Positions 27,593-36,524 of a DNA stretch of 39,283 nt are shown in pieces; positions within the stretch are counted from its first letter, which is position 1; each line of letters starts with the position of its first letter. The translations under genes were made by a program, and so were the position numbers. The stretch spans positions 1 to 39,283 of the forward strand of contig NZ_JAQMSD010000183.1 in the NCBI RefSeq assembly GCF_028330525.1, written 5' to 3'. The notes under the pieces are model-generated. The model ran no database searches. It saw nothing but the letters and a program-made list of their open reading frames with translations, and was not told where the DNA came from. Source of the DNA: Spirulina sp. CS-785/01. Its GTDB lineage: Bacteria; Cyanobacteriota; Cyanobacteriia; Cyanobacteriales; Spirulinaceae.

Positions 27593-28852
27593 ATGATTAT
27601 CCAACCTACCAAACAGCGTAAATATAAAGGTCAAGTTATCGTCATTGATGACCTGCCAGAAAACTTGGATTATTTAGCCAGAATTTTACACAACCATGGT
27701 TATCAAGTCCATCTTATTTCTGATGCAGGATCTGCCTTACATACTGTCGAACAAATTTGTCCTGATCTAATTTTACTAGATATTAGAATGCCTCAACTTG
27801 ACGGTTTTACAATTTGTCAACAACTAAAAGCAAAACCAAACACCAGAGAAATTCCTGTTATTTTCTTGAGTGCGTTAGATGATCCCCTTGACAAAACAAC
27901 TGCCTTTCAAGTGGGAGGAGTAGATTATATAACCAAGCCATTTCAAGCCTTAGAAGTCATTCTCCGGTTAGAAAATCAACTAAAAATTAAAAAGCTGTAT
28001 CAAGAGTTACAAGAACAGAAAAAACAAGTCGAAGCTCAAAATAAAAAATTACAACTAGAAATTCAAGAAAGAAAAAAAGCCGAATCTATTGCCGCCACAG
28101 CATCTAAATCAAAAAGTGAGCTTTTAGCTTATATGAATCACGAAATTCGCAACTCTCTCACTGCCGTTATTGGATTAGCAAAAATCCTGATAACTGCCGA
28201 AAATCAGCAGAAAGTCATTGATCACAAAAAATATCTTAAAACTATTTATCGGAGTAGTGAAAGCCTCATCACCCTAATCAATAATGTGCTGCATTTATCC
28301 AAAATCGAAGCTGGTAAAATAAGCCTCAATCCGAGTCAAATCAAACTGACCGACTTAGTGCAAGCCTTACAAGATATTTTTTATATTAATGCAGAACAAA
28401 AAGGGATCGACCTAAAGTTTATCTTAGACCCCAATTTGCCCGCAGTCATCACCACCGATGCCGTCAAACTGCGACAAGTTTTAATTAACTTAATCGGCAA
28501 TGGGATCAAATTCACAGACCAAGGTTCAGTCACAGTCGCTATTCGCGGCGACCCCTTCCCGACCCCAGACCAGCAACAACGGTTATATTTTGAAGTAGAA
28601 GACACAGGCCCAGGCATTGCACCAGAAGAAATTGATTTATTATTTCAACCCTACGAACAAACCCAAAGTGGTCGGAATGCCGAACTGGGGACGGGGTTAG
28701 GACTCTCCATTAGTCGTCGTTTCGTGGAAATGATGGGCGGGAAAATCAATGTCACCAGTCAGGTGGGCCAAGGCAGTTGTTTTAGTTTTGATATTGTGGT
28801 GTCTTTGGGGTGTGATATTTCCCTTTCTTCTCCTGGCCCTACCTCCTCCTGA
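27593..28852 (+). CDS. Response regulator-histidine kinase hybrid
   Basis: The 419-residue soluble protein starts with a complete receiver (IDDLPEN, phospho-acceptor Asp63 in LILLDIRMP, Lys in YITKPF), continues with a coiled coil (about 133-170), a HisKA domain with His183 (MNHEIRNSL) and an HATPase domain (LRQVLINLIGNGIKFT, VEDTGPGIAPEE, GTGLGLSI). An N-terminal receiver on a kinase lets an upstream kinase tune its activity. The neighbouring multi-PAS kinase is divergent and about 1 kb away, and a link between the two is only possible, not shown. Confidence 0.93.
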   Translation: MIIQPTKQRKYKGQVIVIDDLPENLDYLARILHNHGYQVHLISDAGSALHTVEQICPDLILLDIRMPQLDGFTICQQLKAKPNTREIPVIFLSALDDPLDKTTAFQVGGVDYITKPFQALEVILRLENQLKIKKLYQELQEQKKQVEAQNKKLQLEIQERKKAESIAATASKSKSELLAYMNHEIRNSLTAVIGLAKILITAENQQKVIDHKKYLKTIYRSSESLITLINNVLHLSKIEAGKISLNPSQIKLTDLVQALQDIFYINAEQKGIDLKFILDPNLPAVITTDAVKLRQVLINLIGNGIKFTDQGSVTVAIRGDPFPTPDQQQRLYFEVEDTGPGIAPEEIDLLFQPYEQTQSGRNAELGTGLGLSISRRFVEMMGGKINVTSQVGQGSCFSFDIVVSLGCDISLSSPGPTSS

Positions 28853-28965
28853 GTCCAGAGAAAAAATTCCGCCTCTCCTGAGTGGAGAGACCGCAGATTG
28901 GCCCCCAATCCTCGGTACACTAGAGATATTCAACAACAACGCCAACGAACGATTAAAAACCCTTC

Positions 28966-29958
28966 ATGAGTGAGATCGAAGCGCGACTGACCGAACTGAA
29001 AACCCAAGCCGGCGATGCGATCGCATCTGCCCAAGACCTAGACACCCTAGAACAACTCCGAGTGCAATATCTCGGTAAAAAAGGGCAACTCTCGCAAATT
29101 CTCCGGGGGATGGGAAAACTCAGCGCCGAAGAAAGACCGCGAATTGGTGCGATCGCTAATCAAATCAAAGAAACCATCCAAACCCAACTCGACCAAAGCC
29201 GAGACAACCTCGAAACCGCCCAACTACAAGCCCAACTCGCCGCCGAAACCCTAGATGTCACCATGCCAGGGGTGAGTCGTCCCTTGGGTCATATCCACCC
29301 CCTCAACAGCATCATCGACCGTGTAACCGAAATCTTTATTGGCCTCGGCTACACCGTCGCCGAAGGGCCAGAAATGGAAAGCGACTACTACAACTTTGAA
29401 GCCCTCAACACCCCCCCCGACCATCCGGCCCGGGATATGCAAGACACCTTCTACCTCCCCGACGGCAACCTCCTGCGAACCCATACCTCCTCCGTACAAA
29501 TTCGCTACATGGAACAGCATGACCCCCCCATTCGAGTCATCGCCCCCGGTCGCGTCTATCGGCGAGATACCGTAGATTCCACCCACTCCGCCGTCTTCCA
29601 CCAAGTCGAACTCCTCGCCATCGACCAAGGATTAACCTTCACCGACTTAAAAGGGACCTTAAAAGAATTTGTGCGGCAAATGTTCGGAGAAGACCTCCCC
29701 ATGCGCTTCCGGGCCAGTTACTTCCCCTTCACCGAACCCTCCGCCGAAGTAGATGTGCAATGGCAAGGGAAATGGTTAGAAGTCCTAGGCTGTGGCATGG
29801 TGGACCCCAACGTCCTTAAAGCCGTCGGCTATGACCCAGAAACCTACACCGGATTTGCCGCCGGATTAGGCGTAGAACGCTTTGCCATGGTATTACACGA
29901 AATGGACGACATTCGCCGTCTTTATAACAGCGATGCCCGCTTTTTAAAGCAATTTTAG
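28966..29958 (+). CDS. pheS: Phenylalanyl-tRNA synthetase alpha subunit
   Basis: This 330-residue class II aminoacyl-tRNA synthetase subunit charges tRNA-Phe as part of an alpha2beta2 enzyme. The N-terminal coiled coil with [20 protein letters not shown] binds tRNA. The catalytic core has [30 protein letters not shown], motif 2 region ([20 protein letters not shown]) and motif 3 [11 protein letters not shown]. pheT is not adjacent, as is usual in cyanobacteria. It is convergent with ndk. Confidence 0.97.
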   Translation: MSEIEARLTELKTQAGDAIASAQDLDTLEQLRVQYLGKKGQLSQILRGMGKLSAEERPRIGAIANQIKETIQTQLDQSRDNLETAQLQAQLAAETLDVTMPGVSRPLGHIHPLNSIIDRVTEIFIGLGYTVAEGPEMESDYYNFEALNTPPDHPARDMQDTFYLPDGNLLRTHTSSVQIRYMEQHDPPIRVIAPGRVYRRDTVDSTHSAVFHQVELLAIDQGLTFTDLKGTLKEFVRQMFGEDLPMRFRASYFPFTEPSAEVDVQWQGKWLEVLGCGMVDPNVLKAVGYDPETYTGFAAGLGVERFAMVLHEMDDIRRLYNSDARFLKQF

Positions 29959-30020
29959 GGGCATTCATCGAAGCACATCCCCTCCTGAAAAGGGGTAGGC
30001 TTTCAACCTCGTTTCTCCGT

Positions 30021-30043
30021 CGGGGCGCAATGCTTGCGCCCCT
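30021..30043. repeat. GC-rich palindrome between convergent pheS and ndk
   Basis: A 9-bp perfect stem ggggcgcaa/ttgcgcccc with loop tgc lies at 30022-30042. The same core (gggcgcaa-tgc-ttgcgccc, 19 bp) occurs at 37649-37667 inside the CHAT gene. Between convergent genes it could end transcription from both sides, although no long T-tract follows. Confidence 0.85.
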
Positions 30044-30073
30044 ATATTATGGGAATCCTATCCAGCCATTCCC

Positions 30074-30523
30074 CTACTCATATAACCAAGGATGATTAAC
30101 CGCGTGCCAATCCACTAAATCTTCCTCATTAAACCAAAGGTGAATTTCACGCTGGGCAGTTTCAATGGCATCGGACCCATGAATCAAATTCCGTCCCATA
30201 GTCATCCCGTAATCCCCGCGAATCGTACCGGGATCAGCCGTACCGGGATCAGTCACCCCGATTAACTTCCGCGAGAAAGTGACAATATTTTCCCCTTCCC
30301 AAACCATAGCGATCACAGGTGCAGAGGTGATAAATTCAATTAACCCAGGAAAAAAGGAACGTTCTCTCAGGGCATCATAATGCTTCTCCGCTAGTTCTCG
30401 CGGGACTGACATCATTTTCATGCCGACCAATTTAAACCCTTTATGTTCAAAGCGTCGGATGATTTCACCGACTAAACCCCGGTTCACCCCGTCGGGCTTA
30501 ATCATAATAAAAGTCCGTTCCAA
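30074..30523 (-). CDS. ndk: Nucleoside diphosphate kinase
   Basis: The enzyme moves the gamma phosphate between nucleoside triphosphates and diphosphates through a phosphohistidine. From the proposed TTG start at 30523 it has 149 residues, the usual length; the sequence begins [20 protein letters not shown] and has active-site His115 in [12 protein letters not shown]. The TTG is chosen because AGGAGG lies six bases upstream and the preceding residues in the longer frame are not conserved. A small GTADPGT duplication ([17 protein letters not shown]) sits before the active site, as is common in this family. Confidence 0.96.
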   Translation of the reverse strand: MERTFIMIKPDGVNRGLVGEIIRRFEHKGFKLVGMKMMSVPRELAEKHYDALRERSFFPGLIEFITSAPVIAMVWEGENIVTFSRKLIGVTDPGTADPGTIRGDYGMTMGRNLIHGSDAIETAQREIHLWFNEEDLVDWHAVNHPWLYE

Positions 30524-31078
30524 AACAAGCCTCCTACAATTTGACAAAATAACTCACAAACATACAGATTAGCTTAGATTGGAGATTTTAGCTAGAAGTT
30601 GAGAAGCCCCACGGGAACTTTACGCTATAGCAGAGGACGAATCAGGTAAAACATAGAGTTCGACACCCTATTTTTACCCAAAAAATTGTCGATTCACTCA
30701 AGAACGACTTGGTGTTAAAATAATACTATCATTACCGTCCCAAACCCATTAATCTCAACCCATTTTGAAAAAAAATCAACGATTAATTTGGCGATCATCA
30801 CTTCAATATTTTTTATCTATATAAGTTCGTATTAACCCCTTTAGGGCTGACAATAAATTGATTTAATACAAATCAAGCGAATTGCATATAATTTCGCAAG
30901 CGAGCTTCTTTAACCCCTAAAAATGTAACGGCTAGACTTTTAAGTTTCTCATTAGTCTCTTAACCCGTTTTCGACGGGTTTAAGCTCTTAGCCTTGGATT
31001 AAAACCCAAAGGGCATTTTACCAACCGGATTCCAGATTACGCCTTGAGTTTTCACCCAAGGCATATTCAACAAAACCC
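30524..31078. other. Hairpin-rich intergenic region, possible element relic
   Basis: About 555 bp lack a gene. Three stems crowd near the 3' end of the reductase gene: ctt-aacccgt/acgggtt-aag with one bulge (30959-30984), a ccc/ggg stem flanked by A and T runs near 31003-31020, and gccttg/caaggc (31041-31062). The first resembles the hairpin at 15099-15116. Such clusters fit a decayed insertion-element end, but no transposase sequence is left. The rest is AT-rich. Confidence 0.5.
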
Positions 31079-32050
31079 CTAAGTCGTTTGAAAAATATTC
31101 TGCACCATTTTCGCCTCTAACTTAGTCGTAGATCGGTCTAATTCTTCCACCTCTCCCGCATCTAACCACCATCCTAACGCCCCTAAATTTTGTTTTGCTT
31201 GGTCTAAACTTTTTGCCCCCGGAATGGGACTCACCCCCTTACAAATACACCAATTCAGCGCGACTTGTGCCATAGTTTTCTCTCGACTTGCAGCGATCGC
31301 TTCTAACGTATTAAGAACAGGTTTGACCCTCGGTAATAAATAACGAAATAATAACCCCCGTATCCCTTGGGGAAATTTCCCCTTTTCCTGATATTTCCCC
31401 GTTAATAACCCTAAACAAAGGGGACTATAGGCAATTAATTGAATCCCCAATTCATCACAGACTTCTTTTATCCCTAACTCCGTCACCGGATACGTTGATA
31501 AGAGCGAATATTGGACTTGTAAGCTAGTAATGGGAATATTACGGTCTTGAAACTTCTGATAAATTTGCCTTAACCGCTTCGGCCCATAATTCGAGAGTCC
31601 CACCCCCCGCACTTCTCCCATCTCGTATAAGTCCCCCAACCCGTCCAACAGTCGCCATTCTTGCCAGGGGGCATAATTGGCCGTTGACCAGTGCATCTGG
31701 ACTAAATCTACATTTCGCCCCAACCGTTGGGCCGACTTGCGACCAGCAGACACCATGGCCCCCCGTGTCAGTCGCCAAGGATAGGCCGCCAATTTTGTCG
31801 CAATACAAATATTATCCTGATTTTCCCCTTGATACCCTTGGGCAAACTGTCCCAACAGTTGTTCACTGCGTCCATTAAGGCGGCCCGTCCCATAAGAGTC
31901 CCCGGTATCAAACAACGTTACCCCATTTTGGACACAGAGATTAAACACCGCTTGTAACTCCTCATCCATCTGGGGATCATACCCCCAAAGGAGTCGATTT
32001 CCCCAAGCCCATGTCCCACACCCCATCTGAGGCAAAGAAATTGTTGCCAT
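31079..32050 (-). CDS. Aldo/keto reductase
   Basis: The 323-residue NADPH-dependent oxidoreductase has the catalytic tetrad Asp48, Tyr53, Lys86 and His120 (FDTGDSYG, ATKLAAYPW, QMHW). Later motifs are GVGLSNYGPKRLRQI, VQYSLLSTYP, AYSPLCLGLLTGKY and the cofactor segment SPIPGAKSLDQAKQN. The substrate is unknown. I start at the second Met (32050, MATISLPQMGCG); the first is one codon upstream. The gene lies 40 bp after the ABC exporter on the same strand and is probably co-transcribed with it. Confidence 0.93.
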   Translation of the reverse strand: MATISLPQMGCGTWAWGNRLLWGYDPQMDEELQAVFNLCVQNGVTLFDTGDSYGTGRLNGRSEQLLGQFAQGYQGENQDNICIATKLAAYPWRLTRGAMVSAGRKSAQRLGRNVDLVQMHWSTANYAPWQEWRLLDGLGDLYEMGEVRGVGLSNYGPKRLRQIYQKFQDRNIPITSLQVQYSLLSTYPVTELGIKEVCDELGIQLIAYSPLCLGLLTGKYQEKGKFPQGIRGLLFRYLLPRVKPVLNTLEAIAASREKTMAQVALNWCICKGVSPIPGAKSLDQAKQNLGALGWWLDAGEVEELDRSTTKLEAKMVQNIFQTT

Positions 32051-32065
32051 CATACTGATTAATTA

Positions 32066-32100
32066 TCCATTCTCCATTGTCCATTCTCCATTATCCATCC
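32066..32100. repeat. TCCATTN heptamer array covering the ABC exporter stop
   Basis: Five heptamers in register (tccattc, tccattg, tccattc, tccatta, tccatcc) run from 32066 to 32100. On the minus strand they contain the last two codons (Asp-Gly) and the TAA stop of the exporter, and fill the gap before the reductase start. Confidence 0.9.
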
Positions 32101-33935
32101 TCCGTTCCCAACATCTGTAACTGGTAGAGACTGGCATAGAGTCCCTCTTGGGCTAAGAGTTCCTCATGACTCCCGGACTCCACTAACTCCCCTTGTTTCA
32201 AGACTAAAATGCGGTCAACATTGCGGATGGTGGAGAGACGGTGGGCGATAATAATGGCAGTGCGATCGGCTAATAGATGATCTAAGGCATCTTGGACTAA
32301 CCGTTCGGTTACTACGTCTAAACTGGCGGTTGCTTCGTCTAGGACTAAAATACGGGGGTCTCGAATGGCAACTCTGGCAAAGGCTAAGAGTTGTTTTTGG
32401 CCGCCGGATAAGTTGGTTCCCCGTTCCCGCAGTTGGGTGTCGTACCCTTGGGGGAGTTGGTTAATAAAGCCGTCAATATTGGTGGCTTTGGCGGCTTCTT
32501 GGACGGCTGCGACACTATAATCTTCACCGAGGGTGATGTTGCGCTTCACATCTCCGGCAAAGAGGAAACTCTCTTGGAGTATAACCCCGACATGACGACG
32601 GAGTTCCGCTTGGGGGAGGTCACGAATTTCTACTCCATCGACAAAAACTTTCCCTTCGCTGGGGTCGTAGAGACGACAGAGGAGGCGAATAATGGAACTT
32701 TTTCCGGCCCCGGTTGGTCCGACTAGGGCGATTTTTTCACCAGGTTTAATGTGGAAGTTGAGGTTTTTGAGGACATATTCATTGGGTTTATAGCCAAAGG
32801 AGACATTCTCAAAACGAATTTCTCCGGGTTGAGAGGTTGATTTTAGAGTAGCTTGGGCGAGACTTTCTTGGTGGCCTTCTTTGGAGGGGTCTTGAATGTC
32901 GATGGGTTCGTCGAGTAACTCGCTGATGCGTTCTACGGCGGTAAAGCCGGATTGGAACATGGTAAACTTCTCAGCGAAGCGGCGGAGGGGGTCAAAGAGT
33001 CGTTGGGCGTAGAGGATGAAGGAGGAGAGAACGCCAAAGGTGAGACTGTCGCGGAGGACGAGGAAGCCGCCTAACCAGAGTACCCCTGCGATCGCAATTA
33101 AGGCAATCCATTCTAAAGTCGCAGAGACCGCCGAATCGTGAAAAATGGTTTTATCGATCTCATCCCGATAGCGACCATTCACCTTGCGAAACATCTCTGC
33201 ATTAAATCCTTCCCGGCGAAACAGTTGCACAATGTTAATGCCGGAAATATTCTCGGCTAACATGGAGTTTAATTTAGACAGTTCCTCCCTCGCAGCATAG
33301 TTGGCTTTGCGATATTGCTGTTGAAAATAAATAATCAGTGCAGAAACGGGAATCAGCAGTAAGACTAACAGGGTGGCCAGTTGCCATTGCAAGCTGAAAA
33401 TCGTAACGATAATAACAATAATATAAACAACATCACTGAGAATCCCGATCGCGCCTGTAGCAAACACATCCCCCAACGCTTCCACATCGGAAGTAATGCG
33501 CGTCACCAACCGTCCCACGGGAGTCCGGTCAAAGAAGCGAGAAGACAGAGCTAAAACATGGTTAAATAAATCATCCCGAATCCCGGCAGTAATTTCTTGC
33601 CCCACACGCTGCACTAAGTACCCTTGGAGAGAGACAAAGAGTAAGCGCACCACAATAGTCCCCAAGAGAATTTTGATCAAGAGATTAATCCCTTCCCCCA
33701 AGGCTAACCCATCCAAAATCGCCCAAGTGGGTTCATTGCGAAACAGAGAAATGGCCTGTCCCACAATTAACGGTTGTACCACTCCAGCAATAGACACAGG
33801 CAGCAGTAACGCCAGAGAGAAGAAAAACAGCGTCCCATTGCGACGCGCATAGGGAACAAGTCGTAAAAAAAGTCGCCAATCACTGGTCGGAGTAATGTTT
33901 TTAGAGTCGGATGTCGAGGTGGAAGAAACGGCCAT
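32091..33935 (-). CDS. ABC exporter, fused membrane and ATPase domains
   Basis: The 614-residue half-transporter of the MsbA/LmrA type has six membrane helices in the first 330 residues, with the usual exporter segment RFFDRTPVGRLVTRITSDVE (coupling region), and an ATPase with Walker A GPTGAGKSS, LSGGQ, Walker B ILVLDEAT and IIAHRLSTI. It forms a homodimer or a heterodimer and pumps lipids, peptides or drugs outward; the substrate cannot be predicted. The aldo/keto reductase follows directly. The N-terminal 15 residues are Ser/Thr-rich and polar. Confidence 0.95.
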   Translation of the reverse strand: MAVSSTSTSDSKNITPTSDWRLFLRLVPYARRNGTLFFFSLALLLPVSIAGVVQPLIVGQAISLFRNEPTWAILDGLALGEGINLLIKILLGTIVVRLLFVSLQGYLVQRVGQEITAGIRDDLFNHVLALSSRFFDRTPVGRLVTRITSDVEALGDVFATGAIGILSDVVYIIVIIVTIFSLQWQLATLLVLLLIPVSALIIYFQQQYRKANYAAREELSKLNSMLAENISGINIVQLFRREGFNAEMFRKVNGRYRDEIDKTIFHDSAVSATLEWIALIAIAGVLWLGGFLVLRDSLTFGVLSSFILYAQRLFDPLRRFAEKFTMFQSGFTAVERISELLDEPIDIQDPSKEGHQESLAQATLKSTSQPGEIRFENVSFGYKPNEYVLKNLNFHIKPGEKIALVGPTGAGKSSIIRLLCRLYDPSEGKVFVDGVEIRDLPQAELRRHVGVILQESFLFAGDVKRNITLGEDYSVAAVQEAAKATNIDGFINQLPQGYDTQLRERGTNLSGGQKQLLAFARVAIRDPRILVLDEATASLDVVTERLVQDALDHLLADRTAIIIAHRLSTIRNVDRILVLKQGELVESGSHEELLAQEGLYASLYQLQMLGTEDG

Positions 33936-34127
33936 AGGTGTTTTGAGTTACAGTTGGCGATGGATTCGGCATAGTTTCCATATTAAGGGATTGTCTGAGC
34001 TTGGGTGATGGAGGTGGGCGACAAGTTTAGAATGCTCTATTTTAGCCTAGTCCCGCTAGTAGTGCAGGCATCCTGCCCGCTAAGACTGACGGTGACTTGG
34101 TGGGGGGATTCCGTGGTGTTGGGGAGT

Positions 34128-35489
34128 TCACAACTTTTTCAGCAATTTTTCTGCCAACCCCCAAGACCCCACCGCACAGATTACACTGAAGATTAAAGCC
34201 CAAGCTAAAGGATGTAAAGAAAGGCCGAATATTTCAGCTTTCTCTGTCTTAGGTTGAGTCATCAAACCCGAACTAGAAGCAACAATTGTCCCTGCTGTAA
34301 TGCCAATCCCCACTGCTTGGATATGATTTTGTAAGGCTTTTTCATTTTGAGCTTGTTCTACCTCTGCCGTTGCTCTAATGGTATTAATCAGATGGCTAAA
34401 CAAATCTTGTCCCGATTGTAAATAAGTTTGATGGGTTTTTAATTGGGTTAAATACTGGGGACATTTCTCTTCGGCAAACCTTGACCACAGTTCCAACTGA
34501 TTTCCTGAATCTAGTAATTTTTGTAAACAGGTTTGAAAGTTATTGTAATTAACCTCAATTGTGGTATAATGAGCCTGTAAGTCTCGTAAATTAACTTGAT
34601 ACTCCAACCAATCAAGAGGAATTTTTTTGAGGAGTGTATCAAGCTCAGACAGACGCTCTTGTGAATTGCGAAACGAGAGAGAATAGAATCTTTGAATTTC
34701 TTGCTCTAATTTACTGTAAATGCTTCTTGCAATGTAATAGCAATTACGCGCTTCTTGGTAATTAGAAATAATCTTTTTTTGAGTCCAGAATAACTCCCGC
34801 AACCAAGAATAATTATTATCAGCTTGTTCTAAATCCAATTGTTGCGGTTTTGCGAGAGAAATAAGAATTGTTAAATTATCAGCTTCAAACAGGAAAAAAG
34901 GACAATTAAATAAAACCAACTCCCCCATAAATTGGGAATTGGGACAGAACGTATTAACCCATTTTGCTGCTTCTGAGCGTTGTTGTGCCGTTTCCCCTTC
35001 CCACTCCCCATACACCATTAATATTTTCCCTAAATCTGCCTTAACTTGTTCAATTAAAGTGGACGGTTGAAAAGCTAAAAATTGATTAAGTGTAATCTCC
35101 AAATCAGGAATTTCAGGCTGTAGCGTAATGTCCACAAAATAGCTATCATGGAGACGAAAAGGTTGTATATTTCCCGCTAGTTTAAACCCGGCACGGGTGA
35201 GAAAGGGAGTTAATTCAATTGCATCCCCATCATGGGTTAACCATTCATTAAAGAGATTATTTTCGGGTTGGGGAGTATAAGTATAACTTTCCTGTTGGGA
35301 AGTATAAGAAATTAAATGAGCTTTGAGATTTTGGAATTCAGGGAAAGGGAGAGAGTTTCCCAGTTGGGTGATACTCTCCCAGAGTTGCTCTGCTTCTGGA
35401 CTGGCCTCCGTTGGGATATCTGCTAGGGTTTGTTGCAGGTGGAAAGCGTAGAGGGTTAGAGTTAGATTTCTCACGGTGGTAGTATCCAA
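34128..35489 (-). CDS. Unknown protein with C-terminal membrane segments
   Basis: I do not recognise this 453-residue protein. The first 220 residues look globular (HDGDAIELTPFLTRAGFKLAG, MGELVLFNCPFFLFEADNLTIL). Residues about 225-400 are helical and rich in Gln, Leu and Glu, probably coiled coil. Two hydrophobic stretches follow: AVGIGITAGTIVASSSGLM and LHPLAWALIFSVICAVGSWG, ending in a basic tail (AEKLLKKL). It would be a tail-anchored hairpin membrane protein with a large cytoplasmic part. It is 66 bp downstream of the PIN toxin and on the same strand as the CHAT block, so it may belong to that unit. The function is unknown. Confidence 0.8.
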   Translation of the reverse strand: MDTTTVRNLTLTLYAFHLQQTLADIPTEASPEAEQLWESITQLGNSLPFPEFQNLKAHLISYTSQQESYTYTPQPENNLFNEWLTHDGDAIELTPFLTRAGFKLAGNIQPFRLHDSYFVDITLQPEIPDLEITLNQFLAFQPSTLIEQVKADLGKILMVYGEWEGETAQQRSEAAKWVNTFCPNSQFMGELVLFNCPFFLFEADNLTILISLAKPQQLDLEQADNNYSWLRELFWTQKKIISNYQEARNCYYIARSIYSKLEQEIQRFYSLSFRNSQERLSELDTLLKKIPLDWLEYQVNLRDLQAHYTTIEVNYNNFQTCLQKLLDSGNQLELWSRFAEEKCPQYLTQLKTHQTYLQSGQDLFSHLINTIRATAEVEQAQNEKALQNHIQAVGIGITAGTIVASSSGLMTQPKTEKAEIFGLSLHPLAWALIFSVICAVGSWGLAEKLLKKL

Positions 35490-35555
35490 TCTAGGATTTA
35501 TTACAATTCTTCTAAAAGGGAAGGAATGTCTCTTGAAGCATGAATAATCATGTTT

Positions 35556-35948
35556 TTAAGGTTGCAGTAAAAGACTTTGAACTTCTGGATATTGAGCTAT
35601 TTTTTTATCAATACTGGCTAGATTAGCATGATATTCTAATGCAGTTGCCATGATCATACGGTCAAATGGATCTCTGTGAATAGGAGATAACTTGACTGCT
35701 TTAAAAGTAATTTCTGATGTTAAAGGAAGTAAGCAAATTCCAGCAGGGTCTAATGCTTGTTTAAACCATTCATTGGCAGCACAAGGTAATTCGAGTCGCC
35801 TTCGTTGATGAGCTAAGGCAATCTCATAACAAGACAAGGGAGAAACACCCACTGTTTGAGCAGTATCAATTTTTTCTCGCCAGTGATCGGGAAATCGCTC
35901 AAATTCTTGAGTCATCAACCAAAACCAAATATGCGTATCGAGTACCAT
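35556..35948 (-). CDS. PIN-domain ribonuclease toxin (VapC-like)
   Basis: The 130-residue PIN protein starts MVLDTHIWFWLM, giving the first acidic metal ligand (Asp4), and continues with SCYEIALAHQRRRLELP (acidic ligand in YEI), DPFDRMIMATAL (third) and LASIDKKI (fourth). VapC toxins cleave tRNA or rRNA. The ATG at 35948 overlaps the antitoxin stop in TAATG, so translation is coupled. Two earlier Met codons in the frame would run into the antitoxin gene and are not used here. Confidence 0.92.
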   Translation of the reverse strand: MVLDTHIWFWLMTQEFERFPDHWREKIDTAQTVGVSPLSCYEIALAHQRRRLELPCAANEWFKQALDPAGICLLPLTSEITFKAVKLSPIHRDPFDRMIMATALEYHANLASIDKKIAQYPEVQSLLLQP

Positions 35949-36187
35949 TATTTCAAGCATTCCCAATCCTCTTCGTCCACAATGGGACTCACTAAATCTC
36001 CTAATGTTTTTCCTTTACCTGCGATCGCGTCTGGTGCGATGCGATGTTTTGGGATGTACGGGTTATGCTGTTCATTTAAGCGGTTTTGCAGGATTTCTAT
36101 TAATAATTTTTGTTCCGAGTTTGATAACGTTTCTGTGAGTTCTAAAACTTGGTGAAATTGGGAGGAGGGTGGGGTAGATTGAGTCAT
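35948..36187 (-). CDS. Antitoxin partner of the PIN toxin
   Basis: The 79-residue protein has a helical core (FHQVLELTETLSNSEQKLLI then EILQNRLNEQ) and an acidic C-terminal tail (GDLVSPIVDEEDWECLK) that could wrap the toxin. I do not see a clear DNA-binding motif, and the family is not named with certainty. The stop overlaps the toxin start by one base. The first residues MTQSTPPS are the same as those of the 54-residue ORF upstream, because both lie in copies of a duplicated 93-bp segment. Confidence 0.8.
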   Translation of the reverse strand: MTQSTPPSSQFHQVLELTETLSNSEQKLLIEILQNRLNEQHNPYIPKHRIAPDAIAGKGKTLGDLVSPIVDEEDWECLK

Positions 36188-36524
36188 GGGTAGGTTGTAA
36201 GAGGGGATAACGGCAATATTTAGGATTGATTGGGGGTTTGTTGGTGAGAGGAGGGAGCTAGGGAGAATTACCTGAATGCTTACAATCAGTTTATTGCTCT
36301 AGGTCTGCCATTAATTTATCAACCGTAACTTTCTGCGTTTTTCCTTGTTTATATTCTTCATGAGCTTCTGCAATATGGGTAGCAATTTCTTTACGACGTT
36401 TTTCACTTTCTAAAAGATTATTGAAGTTAATGGAGGGTGGGGTGGATTGAGTCATGGATAGGTTGTAAGAGGGGATAACGGCAATGCTTAGGATTGATTG
36501 GGGTTTTGTTGGTGAGAGGAGGGG
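36164..36524 (-). repeat. 93-bp direct repeat with a 268-bp offset
   Basis: Positions 36164-36256 and 36432-36524 are close copies (about nine in ten bases the same). On the minus strand each copy runs from the last codons of the CHAT gene through an untranslated leader (gttatcccctcttacaacct) into an ATG followed by MTQSTPPS. The first copy lies before the antitoxin and the second before the 54-residue ORF. Confidence 0.9.
36291..36455 (-). CDS. 54-residue ORF, possible orphan antitoxin
   Basis: The frame reads MTQSTPPSINFNNLLESEKR, then RKEIATHIAEAHEEYKQGKT and QKVTVDKLMADLEQ, stop. It is almost wholly helical and highly charged, and the EEYKQGKT-x-K-x-TVDKLMADL tail resembles the C-termini of small antitoxins. 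It begins 33 bp after the CHAT stop and is followed, 103 bp on, by the antitoxin of the PIN pair, with which it shares its first eight residues and leader. There is no toxin of its own directly after it. The regular codon pattern and shared translation start support a real gene. Confidence 0.6.
   Translation of the reverse strand: MTQSTPPSINFNNLLESEKRRKEIATHIAEAHEEYKQGKTQKVTVDKLMADLEQ

Noticed and set aside
29251-29628. 125-residue ORF antisense to pheS
   Set aside because: It is a shadow of the GC-biased third positions of pheS, with no independent evidence.
34061-34080. Small palindrome gcagg-cat-cctgc as a regulatory site of the ABC exporter
   Set aside because: The stem is only five bases and there is no second copy in the window, so it is too weak to call.
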